From Propionispira arboris (lineage in GTDB: Bacteria > Bacillota > Negativicutes > Selenomonadales > Selenomonadaceae), in assembly GCF_900109225.1 (NCBI RefSeq), contig NZ_FNZK01000006.1:1-64000 (forward strand): 64,000 nt of DNA. Direction: 5' to 3'. Below, piece by piece: positions 1 to 8,520 of this stretch. The stretch's first letter is position 1. Every line of letters begins with the position of its first letter. Below the pieces are notes generated by a model, which searched no databases, was not told where the DNA came from, and was given only the letters and a program-made list of their open reading frames with translations. Both the position numbers and the translations under genes were made by a program.

Positions 1-135
1 AACTTTTACTTTTTGTTCTTCAACAATTTCTTCGCCTGTTGCTTTAAGTCCAAGAATATCTGTATAGAATTTTTTTGCTTCTGCCAGATCAGCAACAGCA
101 ATACCAATATGGTCTACTCTGTCAACATTAAACAT
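1..135 (-). CDS. mce: methylmalonyl-CoA epimerase, N-terminal part (runs off the window)
   Basis: First 45 codons only; the gene continues to the left of the window. The product begins MFNVDRVDHIGIAVADL, the opening strand of a vicinal-oxygen-chelate fold, with His9 in the position of the first metal ligand of methylmalonyl-CoA epimerases. The ATG at 135 follows a GAGGAGG ribosome site. The enzyme interconverts the (2R) and (2S) forms of methylmalonyl-CoA between the mutase and the decarboxylase or carboxyltransferase. It is the last visible gene of the propionate cluster, 56 bases after meaB. A generic VOC protein is possible from so short a piece, but the context makes the epimerase call firm. 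Confidence 0.88.
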   Translation of the reverse strand, partial: MFNVDRVDHIGIAVADLAEAKKFYTDILGLKATGEEIVEEQKVKV

Positions 136-191
136 TTATAAAGATCCTCCTCAAAAACTAACAATTTCAAGTGGCCGATACAAAGCCGCCT

Positions 192-1130
192 TTATTTTAG
201 CATACCTTTTAATAGATCATTTACGACACTATATGGGTCAATTCTCCGGTCTTCTACATCTTTTACATACTGGTCAAACTGCCCGGATGCCGTAATATGA
301 TTTGTAATATACGTGCCGATTCCATTTTTCAGGATATCCAGCATTTCATTTTTCGTGCGTTCTGTACGTCTCGTAGTCAACTGCCCTGTCGTTTTCAAAT
401 GCGCGTAATGCTCTTCAATTGTTATGATGAGTTCCTTCACACCTTGTCCCTGATTGGCCACAACTTGTTTGATTGGTGGTCGCCAATCTTTCGTCATGCC
501 GCCAAGGTCAAGCATCATATTGAGTTCAACATTCAGCCGGTCCGCACCTTCATGATCGGCTTTGTTGATGGCAAATACATCACCAATTTCTAAGATCCCA
601 GCTTTTATGGCTTGTATATCATCACCAAGACCAGGTACCAGTACAACCATGGTTGTATCGGCTGCTTTGACAATGTCTACCTCTGACTGACCTACACCTA
701 CGGTTTCAATAAAGATAATATCTTTACCAAATGCATCCATTGCTTTCACTGCATCTGCCGTTTTGCGTGATAAGCCGCCGAGACTGCCTCGCGTTCCCAT
801 ACTGCGAATGAATACACCTTCATCTAATGTAAGATCATTCATCCGAATGCGATCGCCTAAAATTGCGCCGCCCGAAAATGGGCTTGTCGGGTCAATTGCT
901 ATGATGCCTACGGTTTTACCCATTAAACGATATTCTCTGGCGAGTTTATCTGTCAATGTGCTTTTACCTGCACCGGGTGGTCCCGTTATTCCAAATACAA
1001 AAGCGTTTCCTGTATGCGGATACAACTTTTTCATGATGTCTACTGCATCGTCGTGCTCATTTTCGATTGCGGTAATGGCACGCGACAAAGCAAGTTTTGA
1101 ACCATTTAGTAATTCTTGTGCTATATCCAT
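192..1130 (-). CDS. meaB: methylmalonyl-CoA mutase-associated GTPase MeaB
   Basis: G3E-family GTPase that gates cofactor loading and protects the B12-dependent mutase. Walker A (GITGPPGAGKST) lies at residues 47-58, a switch-type segment IDPTSPFSGGAILGD follows near 79-93, ETVGVGQSEVD near 143 is the G3 region, and NKADH near 190 is the G4 base-recognition motif. The 312-residue length is normal for MeaB/ArgK. The ATG at 1130 has AAGGTGG seven bases upstream. It sits directly after the two mutase subunits and before the epimerase, so it was probably co-transcribed with them and serves that mutase. Confidence 0.95.
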   Translation of the reverse strand: MDIAQELLNGSKLALSRAITAIENEHDDAVDIMKKLYPHTGNAFVFGITGPPGAGKSTLTDKLAREYRLMGKTVGIIAIDPTSPFSGGAILGDRIRMNDLTLDEGVFIRSMGTRGSLGGLSRKTADAVKAMDAFGKDIIFIETVGVGQSEVDIVKAADTTMVVLVPGLGDDIQAIKAGILEIGDVFAINKADHEGADRLNVELNMMLDLGGMTKDWRPPIKQVVANQGQGVKELIITIEEHYAHLKTTGQLTTRRTERTKNEMLDILKNGIGTYITNHITASGQFDQYVKDVEDRRIDPYSVVNDLLKGMLK

Positions 1131-1189
1131 GTTGCACCACCTTCGGCGATACGGGCACTCCGAAGAGCACCCATCACCTCATATGACAA

Positions 1190-1582
1190 TTATTTTACGT
1201 TTTCTTTAATGAAATCTATGATTGTTCCCGTTGTTGCTCCTGGTGTAAATACTTCCGCAATTCCTGCTGCTTTAAGAGCCGGAATATCACTTTCAGGAAT
1301 AACACCGCCGCCAACAACCAGCACATCATCCATCCCTTTTCCTTTAAGTAAATTTACAACTTTAGGGAAAATATGCGCATGTGCGCCCGATAAGATACTC
1401 ATTGCTACTACGTTTACGTCTTCTTGCAGTGCTGCTTCAGCAATCTGTTCCGGGGTCTGACGAAGACCTGTATATATTACTTCGAAACCTGCGTCACGAA
1501 GTGCACGTGCTACCACTTTTGCTCCACGATCATGACCATCAAGGCCCGGTTTTGCTACTAATACTCTAATACGTTTTTCCAT
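1190..1582 (-). CDS. methylmalonyl-CoA mutase, small cobalamin-binding subunit
   Basis: A free-standing B12-binding domain of 130 residues. It carries the base-off/His-on signature DGHDRG at 15-20, with His17 as the lower cobalt ligand, then SILSGAHAH at 62-70 and VVGGGVIP at 89-96, the other two conserved loops of the Rossmann-like fold. In most bacteria this is the C-terminal domain of one large mutase chain; here it is a separate gene located 30 bases after the large subunit, as in archaeal and some Firmicute mutases. Together the two chains would isomerise succinyl-CoA to (R)-methylmalonyl-CoA during propionate formation. Confidence 0.93.
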   Translation of the reverse strand: MEKRIRVLVAKPGLDGHDRGAKVVARALRDAGFEVIYTGLRQTPEQIAEAALQEDVNVVAMSILSGAHAHIFPKVVNLLKGKGMDDVLVVGGGVIPESDIPALKAAGIAEVFTPGATTGTIIDFIKENVK

Positions 1583-1612
1583 CGTATTTGTCCCTCCAAC
1601 TCTTACTATTAA

Positions 1613-3259
1613 TTACAGATTCACATGGGCAACATATTCACCGAACACGCTGCGCATTACTCCACAAATTTCACCAAGTGTTGCATAGGTCTTAACAGCT
1701 GTTAAGATATGCGGCATAAGATTTTCTTCTTCATCTTTACATGCTTTTTCAAGGGCTATAAGTGCTTCTTTTACCGCTGCATTGTCGCGTTTTGCTCTAA
1801 GTTCAGCCAAATGTTTTTTCTGTTTTACGCCAACAGAAGCATCGACGCGAAGTAAACCTTCAACTGGTTTTTCTTCAACTTGGAATTTGTTTACGCCAAC
1901 AATTGTTTTCGCACCGGATTCAACATCCATCTGCCATTGATAGGCACTGTCTTGGATTTCTTTTTGGATATATCCTTGTTCAATTGCCGAAACAGCTCCG
2001 CCGATTTCGTCAATTTTTTTGATGTAATCCCATGCTTCGGCTTCGATTTTGTTTGTCAAAGCTTCTACATAGTAAGAGCCGGCAAGTGGATCAATTACGT
2101 CAGCCAGTCCGCTTTCACACGCAACAATCTGCTGTGTACGAAGTGCAACCATTACGGAATCTTCCGTAGGAAGTGCTAAGGCTTCATCACGTGAATTTGT
2201 ATGAAGGGATTGTGTGCCCCCCATTACAGCTGCTGCTGTCTGCAGAGCAACACGAACAATGTTATTGTTTGGTTGTTGTGCTGTCAGCATCGAACCGGCT
2301 GTTTGTGTATGAACACGCAGCATCCAGGATTTAGGGTTTTTAGCTTTAAAACGTTCTTTCATTACTTTTGCCCATACACGACGGGATGCTCTAAATTTCG
2401 CAACTTCTTCGAGCACATTGTTATGCGCATTCCAGAAGAACGAAAGACGTCCAGCAAATGCATCTACATCAAGGCCTGCTTTAATAGCAGCTTCGCAGTA
2501 TGCAATACCATCGGCAATTGTAAAGGCGATTTCCTGTGATGCGGTTGAACCAGCTTCACGAATATGATAACCAGAAATGGAAATTGTATTCCATTTTGGT
2601 ACATTTTTTGAACAATAAGCAAAGATATTTGTAATCAAACGCATGGATGGTCTTGGTGGGAAAATATACGTTCCACGAGCTGAATATTCTTTTAAAATAT
2701 CATTTTGAATGGTTCCTTTTAGTTGATCTGCACTCACACCCTGTTTTTCACCAACGGCTATGTACATGGCAAGTAGTACCGATGCCGGGGCATTGATTGT
2801 CATGGAAGTCGAAACTTTGCCAAGATCAATTTTATCAAACAGAAGTTCCATATCTGCTAACGAATCAATAGCAACCCCTACTTTACCAACTTCACCTTCC
2901 GAGATATCATCATCGGAGTCATAACCGATCTGCGTTGGTAAGTCAAATGCACAGGAAAGACCTGTAGCACCGGATTCAATCAAATAGCGATACCGTTTGT
3001 TGGATTCTTCGGCCGTGGAAAACCCTGCATACATACGCATCGTCCAGAAACGACCGCGATACATCGTCGGCTGTACGCCACGAGTGAAAGGATATACCCC
3101 TGGGAATCCGATTTCATCGGCATAATCTGTATTTTGAATATCAAGCGGTGTATAAATACGTTGTTTTGGAATATTAGCCCGTTCCGGGAATTTCGCGATT
3201 GCTTTTTCTACTTTGGCTTCATAGGCAGCCAAGTCAGCTTTTACTTTATCATTACTCAT
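1613..3259 (-). CDS. methylmalonyl-CoA mutase, large (substrate-binding) subunit
   Basis: The 548-residue TIM-barrel subunit of a split methylmalonyl-CoA mutase. Family landmarks are [17 protein letters not shown] near 84-100, [12 protein letters not shown] near 128-139, [11 protein letters not shown] near 183-193 and the long [17 protein letters not shown] / [15 protein letters not shown] region near 318-370 that lines the active site. There is no B12 domain at its C-terminus; that is encoded by the next gene. It lies 18 bases downstream of the CoA transferase, so succinyl-CoA made by the transferase can be fed directly to the mutase. The length and motif set leave little doubt, although isobutyryl-CoA-type mutases share this architecture. 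Confidence 0.94.
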   Translation of the reverse strand: MSNDKVKADLAAYEAKVEKAIAKFPERANIPKQRIYTPLDIQNTDYADEIGFPGVYPFTRGVQPTMYRGRFWTMRMYAGFSTAEESNKRYRYLIESGATGLSCAFDLPTQIGYDSDDDISEGEVGKVGVAIDSLADMELLFDKIDLGKVSTSMTINAPASVLLAMYIAVGEKQGVSADQLKGTIQNDILKEYSARGTYIFPPRPSMRLITNIFAYCSKNVPKWNTISISGYHIREAGSTASQEIAFTIADGIAYCEAAIKAGLDVDAFAGRLSFFWNAHNNVLEEVAKFRASRRVWAKVMKERFKAKNPKSWMLRVHTQTAGSMLTAQQPNNNIVRVALQTAAAVMGGTQSLHTNSRDEALALPTEDSVMVALRTQQIVACESGLADVIDPLAGSYYVEALTNKIEAEAWDYIKKIDEIGGAVSAIEQGYIQKEIQDSAYQWQMDVESGAKTIVGVNKFQVEEKPVEGLLRVDASVGVKQKKHLAELRAKRDNAAVKEALIALEKACKDEEENLMPHILTAVKTYATLGEICGVMRSVFGEYVAHVNL

Positions 3260-3276
3260 AATTTTTGCCTCCTACC

Positions 3277-4782
3277 TTATTGCTTCATTGTACCTGTTTC
3301 TACAAATCTTTCATGCCATGATAATGCTTCCTTCAGCAAGTGAGGAGTATGGGCATGTTTTGTGGCCTTATCAGCTCTTTCAAAATAGTCCATAAGCATT
3401 GGTTTATAATCTGGATGTGCACAATTTTCGATGATAACACGGGCACGTTCTCTCGGACTCAACCCGCGCAAATCAGCAAGTCCCTGTTCCGTAACAATGA
3501 TATCTACATCATGTTCTGTATGGTCGATATGTGAGCACATTGGAACGATCGAAGAAATAAGACCATCTTTTGCCGTTGATGCTGTGAAGAAACATGTTAA
3601 ATATGCATTACGAGCAAAATCTCCTGAACCGCCGATACCATTCATCATTTTTGTACCCATAATATGGGTTGAATTTACATTACCATAAATATCGCATTCA
3701 ATTGCTGTATTCATCGCAATAATCCCGATACGACGTGCTACTTCCGGACTATTCGCAATTTCTTGTGGACGAAGCAGTAATTTTTTACGATATTTTTTTA
3801 TATTATTATAAAAACGGTCTAAACCTGTTGGTGATGGTGATAAAGAGGTGCCCGATGCGAAGCTCAGCTTGCCAGCATCAATCAAATCAAACATACCATC
3901 TTGAATAACTTCCGTATACACTGAAAGATCGGTGAAATCTGAATCAACAAATCCACTGATTACTGCATTGGCAACATTACCAACACCAGATTGTATTGGG
4001 AGTAAATTTGCAGGCAAACGGCCTTCTTTTACTTCTTTATGGAAAAGATCAATAATGTACTGTGATATTTTATGTGAATTTTCATCAATTTCACCAAATG
4101 GACGAACATCATCCTTTATATCACATGCTACTATGTATTTAATTTTATCCAAACCGCATGGAATATATGGTGTGCCGATATGATCATTTGGTTTTACAAC
4201 AGGAATCGGTAAACGGTGTGGTGGATCAAGTGGAACATATACATCATGCATACCTTCCAGTTCAATTGGCTGTGATGTATTAACTTCAACAATGACTACA
4301 TCCGCAGTCTGAACATAAGAAGCTGCATTCCCCATCGAAGTTGTAGGGATTATATTGCCATCTTCCGTAATCGCACAAGCTTCAACAATTGCTACATCAA
4401 TTTTTCCACCCATATAGCCATAACGTGCCAGTTGTGCGGATTCGCTTAAATGCAAATCACAGTATTGTACTTCACCATTATTGATTTGAGCGCGCAAATC
4501 TTTATTGGTCTGATATGGCATACGTCTTTTGATACCATGGACTTTTGCCAAAGCACCATCTAGTTCTTTACCAACAGATGCGCCCGTCCATAAATTGATT
4601 TGAAATGGTTCTTTTTCCATTCGTTTAGCCAATGCTAAAGGAACTGCTTTTGGATACCCTGCTGGGGTAAATCCACTTGTACCAACGTTCATATTAGGCT
4701 TAATGAAAGCAGCAGCTTCTTCGGCACTAACGATCTTCGCATGCAATGCGGTATTTCGCACACGATCGAGAATATCAATCAT
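3277..4782 (-). CDS. acetyl-CoA hydrolase/transferase family protein, probable propionyl-CoA:succinate CoA transferase
   Basis: Class I CoA transferase of 501 residues. The presumed catalytic glutamate is Glu291 in VYTEVIQDG; the IQSGVGNVANAV segment at 263-274 and GIGGSGDFARNAY near 388 are typical of the succinate/acetate CoA transferase family. I use the ATG at 4782, which has AGGGAGG nine bases upstream, rather than the in-frame codon 27 bases earlier that lacks one. As the first gene before the mutase subunits, its likely role is to move CoA from propionyl-CoA to succinate, closing the propionate cycle. Acetyl-CoA:succinate transferase or 4-hydroxybutyrate CoA transferase specificity cannot be excluded by sequence reading alone. 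Confidence 0.88.
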   Translation of the reverse strand: MIDILDRVRNTALHAKIVSAEEAAAFIKPNMNVGTSGFTPAGYPKAVPLALAKRMEKEPFQINLWTGASVGKELDGALAKVHGIKRRMPYQTNKDLRAQINNGEVQYCDLHLSESAQLARYGYMGGKIDVAIVEACAITEDGNIIPTTSMGNAASYVQTADVVIVEVNTSQPIELEGMHDVYVPLDPPHRLPIPVVKPNDHIGTPYIPCGLDKIKYIVACDIKDDVRPFGEIDENSHKISQYIIDLFHKEVKEGRLPANLLPIQSGVGNVANAVISGFVDSDFTDLSVYTEVIQDGMFDLIDAGKLSFASGTSLSPSPTGLDRFYNNIKKYRKKLLLRPQEIANSPEVARRIGIIAMNTAIECDIYGNVNSTHIMGTKMMNGIGGSGDFARNAYLTCFFTASTAKDGLISSIVPMCSHIDHTEHDVDIIVTEQGLADLRGLSPRERARVIIENCAHPDYKPMLMDYFERADKATKHAHTPHLLKEALSWHERFVETGTMKQ

Positions 4783-4845
4783 TGATAAAATCCTCCCTCG
4801 GTAGGTCAAAAATATTGGCCTGTAATCTTTTCACTAACACAATAT

Positions 4846-4876
4846 ATTATACATAATCCGAGATAAAACACATCAA
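4846..4876 (-). promoter_or_regulatory. candidate sigma-A promoter of the propionate gene cluster
   Basis: On the minus strand TTGATG (4871-4876) and a perfect TATAAT (4846-4851) are separated by 19 bases, a little long. The start codon of the CoA transferase lies 64 bases further on. The surrounding DNA (4810-4980) is very AT-rich and I see no clear operator in it. Confidence 0.4.
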
Positions 4877-4980
4877 TTAATCATAAATAAATTATAAATC
4901 ATTCGTAGATATTTATAATTAAAGATTATAATAACAACATGTATTAGTTATATCCCATTGACAAGCATACCACTACAAAG

Positions 4981-5022
4981 AAATGCCGTCAAGATAGACA
5001 CTACGTATTCTTGACGGCATTT
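4981..5022. terminator. intrinsic terminator between rex and the propionate cluster
   Basis: A perfect 14-bp inverted repeat (AAATGCCGTCAAGA and its complement) with a 14-base loop. On the minus strand it would end rex transcription, although its T-run there (ATTTCTTTG) is weak; the T-run on the plus strand is stronger but no plus-strand gene precedes it. Confidence 0.7.
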
Positions 5023-5126
5023 TTTATTTTTATTTTCTGCATTTGTGAAATTTTGTTCAAGCTTTATTTGTTTTTCCTAGGTTTACGCTAATTTTTCAGA
5101 AAAATCAGTTGGCAAAATTTTTATGA

Positions 5127-5756
5127 TTATTTTCTCGTAATATGGTAAGACAGACTGCTAAGCCCCACAGATAAATCTTCATTTACAATATGCATGAAAT
5201 CTGGAACTTTCATTTTGATTGGAGCAAAATTCCAAATTCCGCGTACACCGGCGGCAACAAGTTTATCCGCTACCCCTTGAGCAAAAGCCGCCGGAACAGC
5301 AATAATACCAATATGAATGTTTCTCTCTTTTATAATCTCGTCTAAATTCATAATGTCTTCAACCTTCACATGGTTGACCGTCGATCCGATTACGCCGGGA
5401 TCTTGATCAAAAAGTGCCACAAGGTTAAACCCCAAAGTGACAAAGTTTTGATAATTTGCCAAAGCTGCACCCAAATGCCCAATACCAATCACTGCAATAT
5501 TCCAATGATTATCCAGTCCCAGAATCTCACCAACATTGCGTTTCAATTCGTTCACATAATAGCCTACGCCTTTTTTACCAAATTGTCCAAACGATGCTAG
5601 ATCTTTGCGGATCTGCTCTGGTGTGATACCTAAACGCCGACCTAACTCATCCGATGAAATGATGTCTATTCCTTCATCTTGTGCTAAACGAAGTGTACGA
5701 AAATATAAGGGTAAGCGATCAATTGTCGCTTTCGATATTACAATTTGTCCCTTCAA
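5127..5756 (-). CDS. rex: redox-sensing transcriptional repressor Rex
   Basis: 209 residues: an N-terminal winged helix (about 1-80, with LPLYFRTLRLAQDEG and GRRLGITPEQIRKDLASFG typical of Rex DNA-binding domains) and a C-terminal Rossmann domain with the NADH-binding glycine motif VIGIGHLGAALANY starting at residue 89. Rex senses the NADH/NAD+ ratio and represses fermentation genes when NAD+ dominates. The start is a TTG at 5756, seven bases after GGAGG; no better ATG exists near the family N-terminus. Its position just upstream of the propionate cluster fits a role in fermentative redox balance, but I did not find a convincing Rex box in front of that cluster. Confidence 0.95.
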   Translation of the reverse strand: MKGQIVISKATIDRLPLYFRTLRLAQDEGIDIISSDELGRRLGITPEQIRKDLASFGQFGKKGVGYYVNELKRNVGEILGLDNHWNIAVIGIGHLGAALANYQNFVTLGFNLVALFDQDPGVIGSTVNHVKVEDIMNLDEIIKERNIHIGIIAVPAAFAQGVADKLVAAGVRGIWNFAPIKMKVPDFMHIVNEDLSVGLSSLSYHITRK

Positions 5757-5888
5757 ACCAAGTCCTCCTCAAACGACTATCCTCAGATAAACGCGATATA
5801 CATACATAAATAGTATTATTCGTAATCAAACTGTAAAATCCTTTAACGTTTTGGTAACAAACATTCAGATTGCTGCCAATCAAAATAT

Positions 5889-7115
5889 TCAATCCAGCGA
5901 TTGTCGAGTAATGAGCACAATCAGCGCACACAAAAACCAAAACAGCATTGATGATTCAATATTAAACAAAACATAATCCGTAAAACCATTTAGTAAAATA
6001 GACACAATCGCCAAGCCACACCCCAGCAATAGTCCATTTAAAAACTTTGATTCTCTTAGATGTGTATTCGAAAGTGCCAAACTCATATGGCCAAGCATAC
6101 AAACCATAAAACTCATAAAACCAGCAAGACCTATCTCTGCTGCAAAATTCAAATATAAGTTATGGGCATGAACGATTCGAACTGCCGGATTATTAATATA
6201 AAAATCATATTCCGGATACACCATCCAATACGAACCCCAGCCAATCCCTAAAAGCGGATGATCCAAAATCATTGCCATCGTACTTTCCCAAAGAGCAAAT
6301 CTCATTTCAGATGAAGTGTCTACTTTCGTAAAAACGGATAAAAGCCGCTCAGACAAAGCAGTATCAAATGCCAAAAGCATAATGGTTAATACGATAAAAC
6401 CAGCTAGTATTTTTCGATTCTGCAAAATCCCATACCCAGCAATCACCAGGGCTAGTGTCAAGCAAGCCCCGCGTGCATAGGTCAAGCCAAGGCAAATACC
6501 AAGCAAGCAAAAAAATGCTGTTAAAATCCCACGTTGTTTTTTATCTGCCAACTTACAAAACAGACCAAACACAATCGACATGATCACAACAAGATAGCCT
6601 GCTAAGATATTGGGATTTTCCCACGTTGAAAAGACTCTCGTTTTAAGTTCTGGAAAAGCCTCCCCATCCACCCATTTCATACTGCTGATATCAATTCCAT
6701 GTATCGATTGATAAAACCCATAGCCAACAACAAAAGCAGCGGATAAACCAAGTGCATAGACAATCTGTTTTATTTGCTGCATCTTAACTATATTCTGAAC
6801 CACGAGCAAATAGGTAAAAACATAACGGCCAATAAGATGGTAGTAATTATAAAAGCTAAAAGCCGGGTCTGGTGAAACAAACACGGACAATCCTGAAATA
6901 ACAACAAAAGTAACAATCGCTATATCATACGGCGTCCTTTTGAATGTTTTTCCTTTGGTGATATATAGTTTAATAAACCAAAAAAAACTTCCTATGATAA
7001 GCGAAACTGTCGCCAAATCCGGAAATAACGCCAAAAAAAATGCCAATGCCAAAATCGCATAAAAAATCAAACGGTCTAAATCACCTAATAATCGCTCTTG
7101 TTTCAATGTACTCAC
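5889..7115 (-). CDS. O-antigen ligase (WaaL/RfaL)-like polytopic membrane protein
   Basis: 408 residues with about ten to twelve hydrophobic segments throughout. The region around 285-320, with LGIGWGSYWMVYPEYD and later VHAHNLYLNFAAEIGLAG, matches the conserved periplasmic loop and following helix of the Wzy_C/O-antigen ligase family, where an Arg and a His (HAHN) are functional. Such enzymes attach glycan chains to lipid A-core or to proteins at the outer face of the inner membrane. The start is a GTG at 7115 preceded by AAAAGGTGAGATC. It sits between rex and folC with no functional link to either. The acceptor cannot be told from sequence; O-antigen polymerase is the main alternative. Confidence 0.8.
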   Translation of the reverse strand: MSTLKQERLLGDLDRLIFYAILALAFFLALFPDLATVSLIIGSFFWFIKLYITKGKTFKRTPYDIAIVTFVVISGLSVFVSPDPAFSFYNYYHLIGRYVFTYLLVVQNIVKMQQIKQIVYALGLSAAFVVGYGFYQSIHGIDISSMKWVDGEAFPELKTRVFSTWENPNILAGYLVVIMSIVFGLFCKLADKKQRGILTAFFCLLGICLGLTYARGACLTLALVIAGYGILQNRKILAGFIVLTIMLLAFDTALSERLLSVFTKVDTSSEMRFALWESTMAMILDHPLLGIGWGSYWMVYPEYDFYINNPAVRIVHAHNLYLNFAAEIGLAGFMSFMVCMLGHMSLALSNTHLRESKFLNGLLLGCGLAIVSILLNGFTDYVLFNIESSMLFWFLCALIVLITRQSLD

Positions 7116-7214
7116 GATCTCACCTTTTATTATTTATTTTATCACTAAGACAAAAAGGAAATCAACCAACAACAAAATTTCTGTCAAAATGGAAGATTCC
7201 CTTTCCCCTAAAAA

Positions 7215-8507
7215 CTATTGTTCTGTTAACAGCAATTGACGGGCTTCACCAATCAAATACAAAGATCCCGCTATACATAATAAACGATTGCTTCCAGCAA
7301 GTTCCTGCGCTCGTGCCAAAGCTTCCGGAATATCAATATAGGCTTCTACATGCTGCGATTTGATTTTTTTCGCAATATAATCCGGCATTGCAGCCCTGTC
7401 CGAACTTGGCTCTGTAACAACCACCGTATCAATTGGTCGAATTAATGTCTCAATCATGCCGTCCACATCTTTATCCTTTAAAATTCCCAATAAAATAACA
7501 CGTTCCTGAGCCGGAAAATAGGAATCTAAATTACTCCGTAGAACCTTCATACCTGCCAAATTATGAGCTCCGTCAACGAGAATCTTCTGATTGTTTTGAT
7601 TCATGATCTCAAAACGCCCCGCCCAAGTAGCTAAATCCAGTGCATGACCAATTCCTTCCATAGTTACACGGCTATCTTGATTATGAATTAACAGTGCTGT
7701 CATAATCGCCAAAGAGCTATTTTCAATTTGATGCTTTCCTAAAACCCGTAAAAAATATTCTTCTGATGCCCCTAGTAAGCGAGATGAAAAGGCTAATTTT
7801 TGTTTGTGCCCATCAAACGCTATAAAAGCAGCTGAAAAATCTTCACCAGCCACAAAAATATCAGAATTTTTAGCATGAGCTGTTTCACGAATAATCTGCA
7901 ATGTTTCGCCATCAGCTGCCGTTACTACAGGCACACCTTCTTTAATAATGCCAGCTTTATGTGCAGCAATTCCCGCAAGCGTACCGCCACAACGATCGGC
8001 ATGTTCAAAGGTAACATTGGTAATAACAGATACCTCGGGAACAATGACATTCGTTGAGTCAAGCAGCCCGCCCAACCCGACTTCAATGACAGCATATTCT
8101 ACCTTCATAGTAGCAAAATACAAAAATGCGCCAGCCGTCAAAACTTCAAACTGCGTTGGGCTTTCATTGCCATCTGCAACCATCTGGTCAGCACATAACT
8201 TTACCTGGCTGATACAATTCGCAAAATCCGCTTCACGAATCTGGTGACCATCAATTTGCATTCGCTCCGTATAAGATACAAGATGCGGGGATGTATACAT
8301 CCCCGTCTTGATCTTCGCCTGCGTCAAAATACCGGCAAGCATATTCGTTGTTGATCCTTTACCATTGGTCCCCGTAACGTGAATCGTTTTATAACGATTC
8401 TGCGGCTGATCCATTCGTTTTAGTAAACTTGTAATTCGTTCCAAACCCAATTTTATACCAAATGTATTCAAACTGTCTAAATACAGTAATGTTTCCTGAT
8501 AATTCAT
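7215..8507 (-). CDS. folC: bifunctional folylpolyglutamate synthase / dihydrofolate synthase
   Basis: 430-residue Mur-ligase-fold enzyme that adds glutamate to dihydropteroate and to folates. The P-loop VTGTNGKGSTTNML lies near residues 44-57, YTSPHLVSYTERMQIDG follows, and VDGAHNLAGM marks the start of the C-terminal domain near 320. I place the start at the ATG at 8507, with AAAGGA nine bases upstream, instead of the TTG codon 27 bases before it that would overlap the valS stop. It follows valS after a 13-base gap, the common Firmicute valS-folC order, and so is probably also under the valS T-box. Confidence 0.93.
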   Translation of the reverse strand: MNYQETLLYLDSLNTFGIKLGLERITSLLKRMDQPQNRYKTIHVTGTNGKGSTTNMLAGILTQAKIKTGMYTSPHLVSYTERMQIDGHQIREADFANCISQVKLCADQMVADGNESPTQFEVLTAGAFLYFATMKVEYAVIEVGLGGLLDSTNVIVPEVSVITNVTFEHADRCGGTLAGIAAHKAGIIKEGVPVVTAADGETLQIIRETAHAKNSDIFVAGEDFSAAFIAFDGHKQKLAFSSRLLGASEEYFLRVLGKHQIENSSLAIMTALLIHNQDSRVTMEGIGHALDLATWAGRFEIMNQNNQKILVDGAHNLAGMKVLRSNLDSYFPAQERVILLGILKDKDVDGMIETLIRPIDTVVVTEPSSDRAAMPDYIAKKIKSQHVEAYIDIPEALARAQELAGSNRLLCIAGSLYLIGEARQLLLTEQ

Positions 8508-8520
8508 ATTTTCAAGTCCT

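Noticed and set aside
763-1209. Long plus-strand frame opposite meaB
   Set aside because: Antisense shadow of a well-supported gene; many similar shadows elsewhere were left out for the same reason.
5042-5062. Rex-box-like sequence TTGTGAAATTTTGTTCAA
   Set aside because: Only the outer three bases are palindromic, and it lies downstream of rex rather than at a promoter.
5719-5940. 73-codon open frame overlapping rex and the O-antigen ligase gene
   Set aside because: No ribosome site, no recognisable domain, and it lies across two well-supported gene ends.
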